DNA from: Nocardiopsis alba DSM 43377
GTDB lineage: Bacteria > Actinomycetota > Actinomycetes > Streptosporangiales > Streptosporangiaceae
Length of the DNA: 64,000 nt
NCBI RefSeq assembly: GCF_000341225.1
Contig: NZ_ANAC01000001.1
Coordinates: 248,001 to 312,000, forward strand
Reading direction: 5' to 3'
In this document: positions 26,768-36,776 of the stretch, piece after piece
How positions within the stretch are numbered: position 1 is the first letter of the stretch
How the letters are laid out: each line of letters opens with the position of its first letter
Position numbers and translations under genes: made by a program
Notes under the pieces: generated by a model
Database searches by the model: none
Told to the model about the DNA's origin: nothing
Seen by the model: only the letters and a program-made list of their open reading frames with translations

Positions 26768-27663
26768 AACACGAACACGTGATCACCACGAAGGGACTCA
26801 CCCGGTCCTACGGGCCGGAGACGGGGATCTTCGACATCGACCTCGCGGTGCCGCGTGGCCGCGTTCTGGGCCTGGTAGGCCCGAACGGAGCGGGAAAGAC
26901 CACCCTGTTGTCGATCCTCGCCGGTATGCGAGCGCCCGGAGAAGGGACGGTGTCGGCCCCCGAGGGGCGGGTCCTGCTCTGCCCCGACGTTCCCGACTTC
27001 GAACCCTGGCTGACCGCGGCCGAGGTGGTCGCCCTCAGCGCCCACATGGTCGGGGAGAAGGCCGGTGACGCCGAGATCGCCCGGGCTCTGGACCGCGTCG
27101 GGCTCGCCGAGGCCGCCGACCGGCGCAACGGCCGTTTCTCCCGGGGCATGCGTCAACGCCTGGGTCTGGCCGCCGCCCTCGTCTGCCGCCCCGAGGTGCT
27201 CATCCTCGACGAACCCGCCTCGGGCCTGGACCCTCAGGGCCGGGTGGACGTCCTCGACCTCATCACCTCGCTGAGAGGAGAGTGCACGATCATCGTCGCC
27301 AGCCATCTGCTCGGCGACGTGCAGAGGATCTGCGACGACGTCGCGGTGCTCGTCCGGGGCCGACTTGTCTACCAGGGGCCGGTCGCCGACATCGCCGACC
27401 GCGGCCGACCCAACGCCTGGTACCTGCGGACGCATGGACCGGTCGACCGTCTCGTCGGACTCCTGACGGCCGAGCCCTGGGTCACCCGGGCCTCCCGGGT
27501 GGAGGAGGACTGCGTCCATCTGGAGGCGGTGGACGCCGACTCGGGGGAGCTGGGGATCCCCCGGCTGCTCGCCGAACACGGGATGCCGCTGGTGTCCATG
27601 ACCGGCTTCCAGGAGGACCTGGAATCGGCGTTCCTCTCCCTCACGAACAGGACGGATCGATGA
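26764..27663 (+). CDS. ABC transporter ATP-binding protein
   Basis: An ATPase of 299 residues of the multidrug/bacteriocin exporter type. Walker A is GPNGAGKTT, Walker B VLILDEPASGLDP, and the H-loop VASHLL. The signature loop reads FSRGMRQRLGL in place of LSGGQ, as in several antibiotic exporter ATPases. A C-terminal extension of about 90 residues follows the nucleotide domain. It overlaps both neighbours by four bases, which indicates coupled translation with the membrane protein and the permease. Confidence 0.94.
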   Translation: MKHEHVITTKGLTRSYGPETGIFDIDLAVPRGRVLGLVGPNGAGKTTLLSILAGMRAPGEGTVSAPEGRVLLCPDVPDFEPWLTAAEVVALSAHMVGEKAGDAEIARALDRVGLAEAADRRNGRFSRGMRQRLGLAAALVCRPEVLILDEPASGLDPQGRVDVLDLITSLRGECTIIVASHLLGDVQRICDDVAVLVRGRLVYQGPVADIADRGRPNAWYLRTHGPVDRLVGLLTAEPWVTRASRVEEDCVHLEAVDADSGELGIPRLLAEHGMPLVSMTGFQEDLESAFLSLTNRTDR

Positions 27664-28424
27664 ACGGCACGCTGTACCGGCTGGAGGCCCGGCGACTGCT
27701 CCGTACCCACACCCTGCTCGCCCTGGTGCTCGTCTTCGGGATCTTCGGGGCGGTCGGGCCGCTGCTCTCCTACTTCATGGAGGACTTCCTGACGTTGGCC
27801 GACCCTCGAGGGGAGTTGGCCGCCATGGACTTCCAACTGCCGGAGATGACCGCGGTCGACGCCCTGGGCTCCTACGTCGAACTGGCGGCCCCGGTGGGGA
27901 CGCTCGTGGTGATCCTGGTGGCGACCATGGCCCTGACGGTGGACTCCGGGCCCGGACGGGCCGTCTTCTATCGGACCCGGGTCTCCGGGGCTGCGGAGAT
28001 GCTCCTGCCCCGCTTCGTCCTTCCGGCGGCGGCCGCCGTCCTCGCCCACCTGGCGGGTTCCCTGGTGGCCTGGGCGCTCGCCTCGGCGCTCTTCGAACCC
28101 TTGTCGCCGTCGGTCCTGATCGGAGCCCTGATCGGCGGGGTCTTCCCGATCCTGGCCGTGGCGGTGGTGGCGCTGATGTCGTCCTTGATGCGCAACGCCC
28201 TCGCCGTGGTGGGGGCCTCCGCACTCGCCCTGATGCTCCTCTCGGGGATCGGGCAGATCCCCGCTCTCGCCGAGTGGGTGCCGAGCACGCTCATGCGCGG
28301 ACCGGCCCTTCTGGCCGCGGGGGCGCCGGTCGGAGACCTCCTCCCGGCCGCGGCGGTCGGCCTCGTGGGAACCGCGTTGCTCCTGTTCGTGACGGTGAAC
28401 AGGAGCGGAGCCCGAGAGATCTGA
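27660..28424 (+). CDS. ABC transporter permease
   Basis: A membrane protein of 254 residues with about six helices, starting with the basic amphipathic segment MNGTLYRLEARRLLRTH, typical of ABC-2 type exporter permeases. It is the last gene of the operon and is the obvious partner of the ATPase at 26764. Substrate unknown; the intramembrane-sensing kinase next door suggests export of, or protection from, a membrane-active compound. Confidence 0.88.
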   Translation: MNGTLYRLEARRLLRTHTLLALVLVFGIFGAVGPLLSYFMEDFLTLADPRGELAAMDFQLPEMTAVDALGSYVELAAPVGTLVVILVATMALTVDSGPGRAVFYRTRVSGAAEMLLPRFVLPAAAAVLAHLAGSLVAWALASALFEPLSPSVLIGALIGGVFPILAVAVVALMSSLMRNALAVVGASALALMLLSGIGQIPALAEWVPSTLMRGPALLAAGAPVGDLLPAAAVGLVGTALLLFVTVNRSGAREI

Positions 28425-28431
28425 CGGGGCT

Positions 28432-28460
28432 GCGGGGGCGGCGGTCCCCGCCGCCCCCGC
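28432..28460. terminator. Bidirectional terminator hairpin
   Basis: A perfect 13-bp G-C stem (28432-28444 with 28448-28460) and a TCC loop between the convergent permease and RraA-like genes. Confidence 0.85.
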
Positions 28461-28464
28461 CGTC

Positions 28465-28947
28465 TCAGAGCCTCGTGGCGTTGACGACGATGCCGTCGTG
28501 GTCGCTGTAGAGCCACTCGCCGGGGACGAACGTGACGTCGCCGAAGGTGACCGGGACGTCCGCACGTCCGGCGGCGTCCTTGAGCGACTTGCGCGGGTTG
28601 GAGCCCAGCGCCTTCACCCCCAGCTCCAGCCCGGCCAGTGCGACCGTGTCGCGGACCGCGCCGTTGACGACCACTCCGGCCCAGCCGTTCTCCACCGCCG
28701 AGGCGGCGATCATGTCGCCCATCAGGGCGGTGCGCAGAGAGCCGTTGCCGTCCACGACCAGCACGGCGCCGTCACCGGGAGTGGCGAGGATCCGCTTCAC
28801 CAACCCGTTGTCCTCGTGGCAGCGCACGGTACGGATCGGCCCGGAGAAGACGTCGTGCCCGCCGTACCGACGGAACTGCGTCGAACAGCTGCGCAGGGTG
28901 TCACCGTGGTCGTCGATCAGATCCGCCGTGGTGAAGTTCGTGGCCAT
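28465..28947 (-). CDS. rraA: RraA-like protein (RNase E regulator / HMG aldolase family)
   Basis: A protein of 160 residues of the RraA family. Conserved segments are TADLIDDHGD at the start, GDGAVLVVDGNGSLRTALMGD and NGAVRDTVAL. Relatives either inhibit RNase E or, with divalent metal, act as 4-hydroxy-4-methyl-2-oxoglutarate aldolases; the Arg and Asp of the GAVRD region needed for the aldolase are present. The ATG at 28947 gives the standard length. It is annotated as RraA by convention; the real activity is uncertain. Confidence 0.9.
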   Translation of the reverse strand: MATNFTTADLIDDHGDTLRSCSTQFRRYGGHDVFSGPIRTVRCHEDNGLVKRILATPGDGAVLVVDGNGSLRTALMGDMIAASAVENGWAGVVVNGAVRDTVALAGLELGVKALGSNPRKSLKDAAGRADVPVTFGDVTFVPGEWLYSDHDGIVVNATRL

Positions 28948-29215
28948 GACAACTCCGGTCTGTGGGAGACGGATGGACCCCGCCACGCTATCCACCTCCG
29001 TCACCACGCCTTTTGTTCAGGGGTGGCCGTCTCTTTCGTGGGGTTTCGTCATCTCTTTGGTCGATTTCCCCACCGGAACGGCTTTGCGGGCTTCGGGTTG
29101 ATGACAGGATAAGGGCTTCCGTTCATTCGCCCGTGGGAGTCCCGTCACCGGGACGTCGCCCAGCCTTCTCCGCTGCACGCGCGACCTTCTCCCCGTACGA
29201 CCCCAATGGAGAGAG

Positions 29216-29863
29216 ATGGTCTCTGAGATCTTCGCCATCAGCGCCGCCTGGTCCCGGGCCGTGATCGAGTTCGCGGCCGGCCTCGATCCCTGGATGCAGA
29301 CCGCCGCCGAGTGGGGTACCGACCTCTTCCTCGGTGTCTTCGCGCTCCTGTTCCTCATGGCCTGGTGGCGTGCCCGGTCCGCCGGCTCACGCCTGGTCGG
29401 CCTCGCGCTCTTCGCGCCGGTCGCCACCGTCATCGCCTACTTCGTCAGTCTGACGATCAAGTCCTTCTTCGAACAGCTCAGGCCCTGTCAGGCCATGACC
29501 GACCTGACGACCATCGCCACCTGCGACCCCATAGGTGACTGGTCCTTCCCGAGCAACCACGCCGCCATCGCGGGCGCCGCGGCCGCGGCCATCATCGTGG
29601 CCTGGCGCCGCTACGCCTTCGCGGCGATCCTGTTCGCTCTTCTGGAGGCCTTCTCCCGGGTCCTCGTCGGCGTCCACTACCCGCACGACGTCACGGTCGG
29701 ACTCCTGGTCGGCGCGATCGTCGCGACGCTGGTCAGCCTCGCGATGTCCCGCCCCATGACCCTCCTCGTCGACAAGGTGGCCGAGAACGACCGCCTGCGG
29801 CCCCTCGTCCGCTCCGGGGACCGCGTCGCCCAAGAGGCACCGAAACACGACACCTACGCCTAG
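29216..29863 (+). CDS. PAP2-family membrane phosphatase
   Basis: A membrane protein of 215 residues with the three phosphatase motifs in order: KSFFEQLRP, SFPSNHAAI (PSGH-type) and SRVLVGVHYPHD. Family members dephosphorylate undecaprenyl pyrophosphate or phosphatidic acid on the outer face of the membrane. The ATG at 29216 follows GGAGAGAG. Five or six membrane helices are visible. It is a single-gene unit ending at the hairpin 29878-29909. Confidence 0.93.
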   Translation: MVSEIFAISAAWSRAVIEFAAGLDPWMQTAAEWGTDLFLGVFALLFLMAWWRARSAGSRLVGLALFAPVATVIAYFVSLTIKSFFEQLRPCQAMTDLTTIATCDPIGDWSFPSNHAAIAGAAAAAIIVAWRRYAFAAILFALLEAFSRVLVGVHYPHDVTVGLLVGAIVATLVSLAMSRPMTLLVDKVAENDRLRPLVRSGDRVAQEAPKHDTYA

Positions 29864-29877
29864 GGATCCCTCTCCCC

Positions 29878-29909
29878 GTGCCCCGCCCCGTCCCCCGGTG
29901 GCGGGGCAC
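29878..29909 (+). terminator. Terminator hairpin after PAP2 gene
   Basis: A perfect 10-bp stem (29878-29887 with 29900-29909) with a 12-base loop, 14 bases after the stop codon. Confidence 0.75.
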
Positions 29910-30008
29910 ACCCCTTCCCGGACCCATGGGGGTGGGGAGGGGCATCGTGACCAGGTCTTCGGGGTGGGGCATGGACGGAACGGGGAGGACGGCTGACACA
30001 CTGGTGAG

Positions 30009-31304
<1,296 letters not shown>

Positions 31305-31338
31305 TCATGCTCGGACCCAGGACGGAAGGACTTCCACG

Positions 31339-31974
31339 ATGACCACGACCACCGTCGTCCACCTGCTCCGCCACGGCGAGGTGTACAACCCCCGGAAGGT
31401 CCTCTACGGGCGGTTGCCCGACTACCACCTGAGCGACCGGGGCCAGAGGATGGCGGAGATGGCCGCCGACTGGTTCGAGGGGCACGACATCGCGGCCCTG
31501 TACTCCTCCCCGCTGGACCGCACCCAGGAGACCGCGGCCCCGCTGCGGAAGGCGTTCGATCTACAGGTGACCCTGGACGAGCGGCTCATCGAGGCGGCCA
31601 ACAGGTTCGAGGGGATGTCGTTGTCGGCCTCCTCCGCCCGCGACCCCCAGGTCCTCAGGCGGCTCTACAACCCCTTCAGGCCCTCGTGGGGCGAGCCCTA
31701 CCAGGAGATCGTCTCCCGCATGGTCGAGGTCATCAAGGTCGTCCGCCGTGAGGCCTGGGGGCGTGAGGCCGTGTGCGTCAGCCACCAGCTTCCGATCTGG
31801 ATGGCCCGTCGCGCGGCCGAGGGCAAACGCCTCTGGCACCGGCCGGACCTGCGTGAGTGCAATCTCGCCAGCGTCACGTCGTTGACCTTCGCCGATCAGC
31901 GTCTGGCCAGTGTCAGTTACGCGGAGCCGGCGGCGGAGCTCTACGGCGACGGTCCGTCCGTTCCCGGGGCCTGA
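31339..31974 (+). CDS. Histidine phosphatase family protein
   Basis: A phosphoglycerate-mutase-like phosphatase of 211 residues. The catalytic LLRHGEVYNP is at residues 9-18, the SSPLDRTQETA segment follows and the second histidine is in CVSHQLPIW. ATG 31339 has GGAAGGA at 31324-31330. It is 34 bases after hemL and probably co-transcribed; in streptomycetes a gene of this type also follows hemL. The substrate is unknown. Confidence 0.92.
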   Translation: MTTTTVVHLLRHGEVYNPRKVLYGRLPDYHLSDRGQRMAEMAADWFEGHDIAALYSSPLDRTQETAAPLRKAFDLQVTLDERLIEAANRFEGMSLSASSARDPQVLRRLYNPFRPSWGEPYQEIVSRMVEVIKVVRREAWGREAVCVSHQLPIWMARRAAEGKRLWHRPDLRECNLASVTSLTFADQRLASVSYAEPAAELYGDGPSVPGA

Positions 31975-31981
31975 CCGGCCC

Positions 31982-32018
31982 GGTCCCGGGCCCGAGGGCG
32001 CCGGGACCAGGCCTTTTT
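31982..32018 (+). terminator. Intrinsic terminator after histidine phosphatase
   Basis: GGTCCCGG (31982-31989) pairs with CCGGGACC (32001-32008), followed by TTTTT at 32014-32018. The remaining stretch to 32302 carries a second inverted repeat near 32026-32062 and a -10-like TAAGCT near 32113, probably the promoter of the bS22 gene; no other gene is visible there. Confidence 0.85.
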
Positions 32019-32302
32019 CGGCTCGCTCCACCCGGGGACTTCGTGGGTCCACCGGGTGGAGGCCGCATGTCACGTGGCGGGGTGTGTGTCCACGGGACAC
32101 GCCCTACGGGTAAGCTAAGGCCACGGGTGCGGTAGACGTGCGTGCTCAGCGCAGTCCTCCCCGGGGCCCGCCCCGGTCGCACCGGCCGCGTGCCTCGTGT
32201 ACGCGTGCCTCAGCGAGCCCAGCAACCGCATCCGAACCAGAAGGTGTCCGCCACCGGTGGTTCGGCATGTCCGTACTCACTCGTCAGCGAGAAGGTGATC
32301 CC

Positions 32303-32401
32303 ATGGGTTCCGTCATCAAGAAGCGCCGTAAGCGGATGGCGAAGAAGAAGCACCGCAAGCTGCTCAAGCGCACGCGCGTCGCGCGTCGCAACAAGAAGTA
32401 G
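32303..32401 (+). CDS. Small ribosomal protein bS22 (AURKAIP1/COX24 domain)
   Basis: A 32-residue, extremely basic protein beginning MGSVIKKRRKRMAKKKH. It closely resembles the actinobacterial small-subunit protein bS22 found near the decoding centre in mycobacterial ribosomes and the C-terminal part of mitochondrial mS38 (AURKAIP1). The ATG at 32303 is preceded by GAAGGTGATCCC. Such genes are easily missed because of their length. It stands alone between two terminators or gaps. Confidence 0.92.
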   Translation: MGSVIKKRRKRMAKKKHRKLLKRTRVARRNKK

Positions 32402-32629
32402 GACTGTTCGCGGCGAACGTCTCTCCGCGGGCGTGGGCGCGCTTCGAGCACGCCCCGGACGCGGAGACACTCTCTTTCCTCACCCGGCGTCGGCCGGGAT
32501 GAAGGAATTCTCCGGGTGGGACGCCGTTGTCGTGTTCCACGGGTCGCGGTCGCCGCTTCACCCTCCCCGGGTGAACGGTCCGCGAGCCTCCCGGAACCAC
32601 CACCGTCTCCTCCCAAGGAACGTGTCGCC

Positions 32630-33565
32630 ATGGCTCGTGTCGTACTCGTCACCGGGGTCTCAGGTCCCCTGGCCGCCAGGGTCGCGCAGACTCTGAGCGA
32701 GAACCCCGGCGTCGGCCGGGTGATCGGCGCGGACTCCTCTCCTCCGCCCGCGGGCGTCGAGGGGATCGAATACCAGAACGTCGACCTGCACGACGGGAGC
32801 CTGGACCGCATCGTCGCCGAGTCCGGTGCCGAACTGGTCCTGCACCTGGGTCTGGACGCCACCGAGACCTCCGACCGGGCGGACGGCCTCCTGGGCACTC
32901 TGCGGGTCCTGGGCGCGGCCCAGCGTTCCGACACCGTCCGCAGACTCGTGGTCCGCTCCAACGCGGCCCTGAACGCCGACGACACCGCCGAGGTCGAACG
33001 GCACGTCCACGCGCTGCGACGCCGTCGGCCGGATCTCTCCGTGGCCGTCATGAGGCTCGCGAACCTCATCGGCCCCTCCGTGGACACCCCTCTCACCCGC
33101 TACATGCACTCCCGCGTCGTGCCCACGGTGATGGGACGCGACCCCAGGGTGCAGTTCCTGCACGAGGACGACGGCGCCGAGGCGCTCGTCCGGATGGCGC
33201 TCTGCGAGGAGACCGGTGTCTTCGACGCCTGCGGGGCGGACACGGTACCTCTCTCCCACTGCCTGCGCAGGGTCGGCGGACAGCGTCTCCCCGTTCCCGC
33301 GCGCGGTCTGAGGGCGCTGCGGGGTGTGGCCCGGCATGGACGGATCGGTTACGCCGGCGCGAGCGCGGCACGGAGCGTCGAGGTCGGTCCCCACGTCTCC
33401 CGTCTGGATCCGGCGCCGTTGTGCGCCGCCCTGGGCTGGGCTCCCGCCTACAGCTCCATCGAGGCCTTCGAGTCCTACGCGCACAGCCGCGGCCGTGTGG
33501 CCCGTGGCGCGGGTCTGCGTCCGATCCACGTCCTCGCCCTGGCCCGGGCCACCTTCGGTCGCTGA
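32630..33565 (+). CDS. NAD-dependent epimerase/dehydratase family protein
   Basis: A short-chain reductase-like protein of 311 residues with an N-terminal Rossmann motif VLVTGVSGPLAARVAQ. The middle contains VMRLANLIGP and FLHEDDGAEALVRM, typical of extended SDRs, but the catalytic YxxxK is not evident: the region where it should lie reads RSNAALNADDTAEVERHV. It may therefore bind a nucleotide without classical catalysis. Homologues follow the bS22 gene in many actinobacteria. The ATG at 32630 has AAGGA about 10 bases upstream. Confidence 0.82.
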   Translation: MARVVLVTGVSGPLAARVAQTLSENPGVGRVIGADSSPPPAGVEGIEYQNVDLHDGSLDRIVAESGAELVLHLGLDATETSDRADGLLGTLRVLGAAQRSDTVRRLVVRSNAALNADDTAEVERHVHALRRRRPDLSVAVMRLANLIGPSVDTPLTRYMHSRVVPTVMGRDPRVQFLHEDDGAEALVRMALCEETGVFDACGADTVPLSHCLRRVGGQRLPVPARGLRALRGVARHGRIGYAGASAARSVEVGPHVSRLDPAPLCAALGWAPAYSSIEAFESYAHSRGRVARGAGLRPIHVLALARATFGR

Positions 33566-33588
33566 CGGACGTTCCTTCCGCGCGGCTC

Positions 33589-34395
33589 TCAGCGCGCCGT
33601 GAGCGCCTTGCGGTGTCTGACCGCGCGTAGTGCCACGGCCCCGGCCACGGCGCCCGCCACGGCGGCGGGCACGGCCACCTTCAACGCCTTGCGATGCTTG
33701 CGGAAGTCGTGGATGGGCCATTCGTGGTTGCGCGCGTACCGGCGCAGGTCCCCGTCGGGGTTGACCGCGTGAGGGTCGCCGACCAGTGACAGCAGCGGCA
33801 GATCGTTGGAGGAGTCGCTGTAGGCCGAGCAGGAGCGCAGGTCCCATCCCTGCGCGCCGGCCAGCGCCCGGACCGCCACGGCCTTGGCGGGGCCGTGCAG
33901 CAGGTCTCCGTTGAGCCGTCCGGTGTACACCCCGTCCACGGTCTCGGCCTCGGTGCCCAGTGCTCCGGTCAGTCCCAGCCTGCGGCGGATGATCTCAGCG
34001 AGCTCGACGGGGGTGGCGGTGACCAGCCATACGGGCCGGCCGGCGTCCAGATGTCTCTGGACCAGGGCGCGGGCGCCCTCCCAGATGCGGTCGGACATGG
34101 TGTCGTCGTAGATCTCCTCGCAGAGCGAGACGAGGTCGTCGACGTCGTGTCCGGCGACGAAGGCCAGGGCGGCCTCCCGGGCGGCGTTGATGTGCTCGGG
34201 CTGCTCGCTGCCGGTCACCCGGAACACCGTCTGTCCCCATGCGAAACGCATCAGGTCACGTGTGGTGAACAGGTCGCGGGAGGCGAGTCCCCGGGCGAAG
34301 TGGTAGATCGACGCGCCCCGCATCAGGGTGTTGTCCACGTCGAAGAAGGCGGCTCCGGGGCCGACCGGTTCCGGGGACGATACGTCCTGTGACAC
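33589..34395 (-). CDS. HAD-superfamily subfamily IB phosphatase with C-terminal hydrophobic segment
   Basis: A phosphatase of 268 residues of the HAD-IB type (SerB/CicA-like). Motif I is FFDVDNTLMRG, motif II VWLVTATP, motif III the Lys of HGPAKAVAVR and motif IV YSDSSNDLPLL. The C-terminus has a basic patch and the segment VAVPAAVAGAVAGAVALRAV, which may anchor it to the membrane. The GTG at 34395 has AGGAGAG seven bases upstream; longer starts lack this. It is convergent with the epimerase and divergent from the membrane-ABM gene. The substrate is unknown. Confidence 0.88.
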   Translation of the reverse strand: MSQDVSSPEPVGPGAAFFDVDNTLMRGASIYHFARGLASRDLFTTRDLMRFAWGQTVFRVTGSEQPEHINAAREAALAFVAGHDVDDLVSLCEEIYDDTMSDRIWEGARALVQRHLDAGRPVWLVTATPVELAEIIRRRLGLTGALGTEAETVDGVYTGRLNGDLLHGPAKAVAVRALAGAQGWDLRSCSAYSDSSNDLPLLSLVGDPHAVNPDGDLRRYARNHEWPIHDFRKHRKALKVAVPAAVAGAVAGAVALRAVRHRKALTAR

Positions 34396-34519
34396 GGTTC
34401 TCTCCTGGCTCGGGTGGGGGAGGCGATCCTCCGATGGGCGGGGGTGACGCTCCCCGAGTACTGTGAGCCTAAGGCCCTCCGGATGCCTCATGCGGCCTCC
34501 GTGCCCTGACACCAAACCT

Positions 34520-34535
34520 GGTGATGAAGATCACA
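34520..34535. promoter_or_regulatory. CRP-like binding site
   Basis: GGTGATGAAGATCACA differs by one base from the symmetric TGTGA-N6-TCACA site used by Crp proteins, including actinobacterial ones. It lies between the divergent HAD gene and the membrane-ABM gene, 110 bases before the latter's start. Confidence 0.45.
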
Positions 34536-34644
34536 GTGTAAGTCACGGTTTGCGCCTCCGTTCTGCGAGATCTCTCCCGGGAACGTGCCCTCAAAAGTGC
34601 ATCCTGTGCACATCCACCCACTAACGTGCAGCATCATTATCGAG

Positions 34645-35790
34645 ATGGTCACGGTAGGACTGACATTCATAAGCGCGTTGGTGGGCTGGAGCGCCACCGC
34701 CGCGCTGACCGCGTACGCCCAACGCCGCCCCGGTGTCGCCGTGATCGCGTGGTCGATCGCCGCCTTGGGGATCACGGTCGGTCTCAGTGCCGCGGTGATC
34801 GGCGTGATGTTCGACTTCGGCGGGGCCACATTCCGGCTCCTGCACGTGGGCATCAGCCTCATAGGCCCCGTCTACCTGGCGTGGGGGGCCTTCGAGTACG
34901 CGGTTCGCGCGCCGAACGCCCGCTTCACCTCACGCCTGTTCCTCAGCGTCTTCACCATCGTCCCCCTGGTGGTACTGGCCGTCGATCGCGTCAGCGAGCG
35001 CTTCGGCGACTCCTTCCCCCCGCTGGAACACTACGACCTGATCCCGCGCGCGCTCGTGAACGGTGCGCAGGTCTTCGTCGTCGTCCTTCTCGTCACCGCG
35101 CTGGTCGCCATCGTGCGCCGAGGCCTTGGAGGCCGAGGAAAGGTCGACCTGACCGTCGTCCTCCTGCTGCTCGTGGCCGCGCTCCTGTCCATCGTCGTGG
35201 GCCGTGCGGGCCTGGGCGCCATGGGGCCGGTGCTCATGCTCGGCTCGCTCGCCGCTCTCTGGGGCGCGGGCGCGATGGCCGCCAAGCCCCGTCGTGACCC
35301 CTACGACGAGGTGGAGGACGACTACTACGACGACGAGTACGACGACGTGGACGACGAACTCGACGATCCGCAGGAGGAACCCGTGCGCCGTAAGCGCCGC
35401 CACGCCGAGAACCACGAGGAGGACCTCTACGGAGGGGCCCCCTCGGCCCCGCCCTCCAAGGTGCGCGGGGTCATCACGATCTACACGCTGGCCGAGGGCG
35501 AGGGCGAAGGGTTCGACCGGCTCGCCGCCGCCGTGGTCGCCCAGGTGTCCGCCCACGAGCCCGACACCCTGCTGTTCGCCGCGCACACCGTGCCCAGCGC
35601 GCCGCTACAGCGCATCGTCTACGCGATCTACCGGGACGAGCTGGCGCAGGAGGAACACGAGCGTCAGCCGCACATCCTGGAGTTCGGCCGCCTGCTCTCC
35701 GGGCACGTGGTCGCGACCAACGTGATCGAACTCTCCCTCGCCGACGCGGCGGCCAATGACGGCCTCGCGGCGATGCTGATGCCCCGCTGA
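34645..35790 (+). CDS. Seven-helix membrane protein fused to an ABM-like domain
   Basis: A protein of 381 residues. Residues 1-230 hold about seven membrane helices. A highly acidic Asp/Tyr linker (residues 236-260, repeating DDYYDDEYDD) and a basic patch (RRKRRH) follow. The last 110 residues, from VRGVITIYTLAEGEGEGFD, look like an antibiotic-biosynthesis-monooxygenase (ABM) ferredoxin-like fold with the pattern LLFAAHTVP...IVYAIYRDE...HILEFGRLL. ABM domains act as small cofactor-free oxygenases or haem-degrading proteins, but catalytic residues are not recognisable here. The ATG at 34645 is preferred; GTG 34585 is possible. The fusion is uncommon as far as I know. Confidence 0.8.
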   Translation: MVTVGLTFISALVGWSATAALTAYAQRRPGVAVIAWSIAALGITVGLSAAVIGVMFDFGGATFRLLHVGISLIGPVYLAWGAFEYAVRAPNARFTSRLFLSVFTIVPLVVLAVDRVSERFGDSFPPLEHYDLIPRALVNGAQVFVVVLLVTALVAIVRRGLGGRGKVDLTVVLLLLVAALLSIVVGRAGLGAMGPVLMLGSLAALWGAGAMAAKPRRDPYDEVEDDYYDDEYDDVDDELDDPQEEPVRRKRRHAENHEEDLYGGAPSAPPSKVRGVITIYTLAEGEGEGFDRLAAAVVAQVSAHEPDTLLFAAHTVPSAPLQRIVYAIYRDELAQEEHERQPHILEFGRLLSGHVVATNVIELSLADAAANDGLAAMLMPR

Positions 35791-36077
35791 GCGGGTCCGG
35801 CGTCCCCTCCGAACAGCCGTTTCGATGATGGCGTTCCTTCCCCTGTGTCGGGGAGGGAGACGCCCCCGGAAGTGCTCCCGCGCTCTCGACGCGAAACCGA
35901 TCCCCGCCTCGTCGCAACCGATCCGGGAAGCGGGGCATCCAACGCGTGGTGAAGTACCCTTCCCTACAGGTTTTCCATGACCGGTGCCCATCGAGCACCG
36001 TTGGCGTGTGACCGAGTCCGGCCGGATGACCCAGCCGAGAGGCGCGCCGGAGCGAAAGAAAGTGTGCTGGGATTCCG

Positions 36078-36776
36078 ATGCGTAAGTTCCTTGTCGTCCT
36101 CCTGATCCTGCTCGCGGCGTTGGTCGTCGTGGCCGACATCGGGGCGCGTTCCTTCGCGCAGAGCACCCTCTCCGAACGGCTCGCCCAGCAGATGGACATG
36201 TCCGAGGAGCCGGACGTCTCCATCGAGGGCTGGGCCTTCCTGCCCCAGGTGCTGAGCGGGACCTACACCGAGGTGAACATCGACGCCGCCAGCGCGACGA
36301 TGAGCGGTGTCACGGTCGAACAGGTCGAGGCGACCGCCTCCGACGTCGAGGCGCCCCTGAGCGACCTCATGAACGAGCCCGACGTGGTCGCCGGCCAGGT
36401 CGACGGCTCCTTCGTGGTCCCCTACACCTACTTCAACCCGTACCTGCCCGAGGGCATGACCATCGGCACCGAGGAGGGCGACGCCCGCATCAGCGGTGAG
36501 CTCGCCCTGACCGAGCTGGGCCGCAGCATCCCGGTCTCCAGCGGTGTCGAGTTCACCGTCGACGGCGACGTCCTCACGGTCACCCCGGTCGACATCCAGA
36601 TCGGCGATCTGCCGATCGACCTCGGGGACCAGGTCGCCGACGCTCTGGGCTTCAGCGCCCAGGTGCCCGAGCTCCCGCTCGGCCTGTCCGTCACCGAGAT
36701 GGAGGCCACCTCCAGCGGGCTGCGGATCACCGGCACCGGCTCGGACATCCCGCTGATGGGCTCCGAGGTCGCCTGA
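36078..36776 (+). CDS. LmeA-family (DUF2993) phospholipid-binding protein
   Basis: A protein of 232 residues with an N-terminal membrane anchor (FLVVLLILLAALVVVADI) and a large exported beta-rich domain. The family includes LmeA of mycobacteria, which helps lipomannan elongation and binds phospholipid. Conserved FAQSTLSERLAQQM and SIEGWAFLPQVLSGTYTEV segments support the call. The thioredoxin-like gene begins in its stop codon (TGATG), so the two are coupled. The gap upstream (35791-36077) holds a short inverted repeat (35994-36012) but no gene. Confidence 0.9.
   Translation: MRKFLVVLLILLAALVVVADIGARSFAQSTLSERLAQQMDMSEEPDVSIEGWAFLPQVLSGTYTEVNIDAASATMSGVTVEQVEATASDVEAPLSDLMNEPDVVAGQVDGSFVVPYTYFNPYLPEGMTIGTEEGDARISGELALTELGRSIPVSSGVEFTVDGDVLTVTPVDIQIGDLPIDLGDQVADALGFSAQVPELPLGLSVTEMEATSSGLRITGTGSDIPLMGSEVA

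Noticed and set aside
31975..32302. In-frame N-terminal extension of the bS22 gene
   Set aside because: The 32-residue protein matches the known full length of bS22; the upstream frame runs through the promoter region and is arginine/proline-rich noise.
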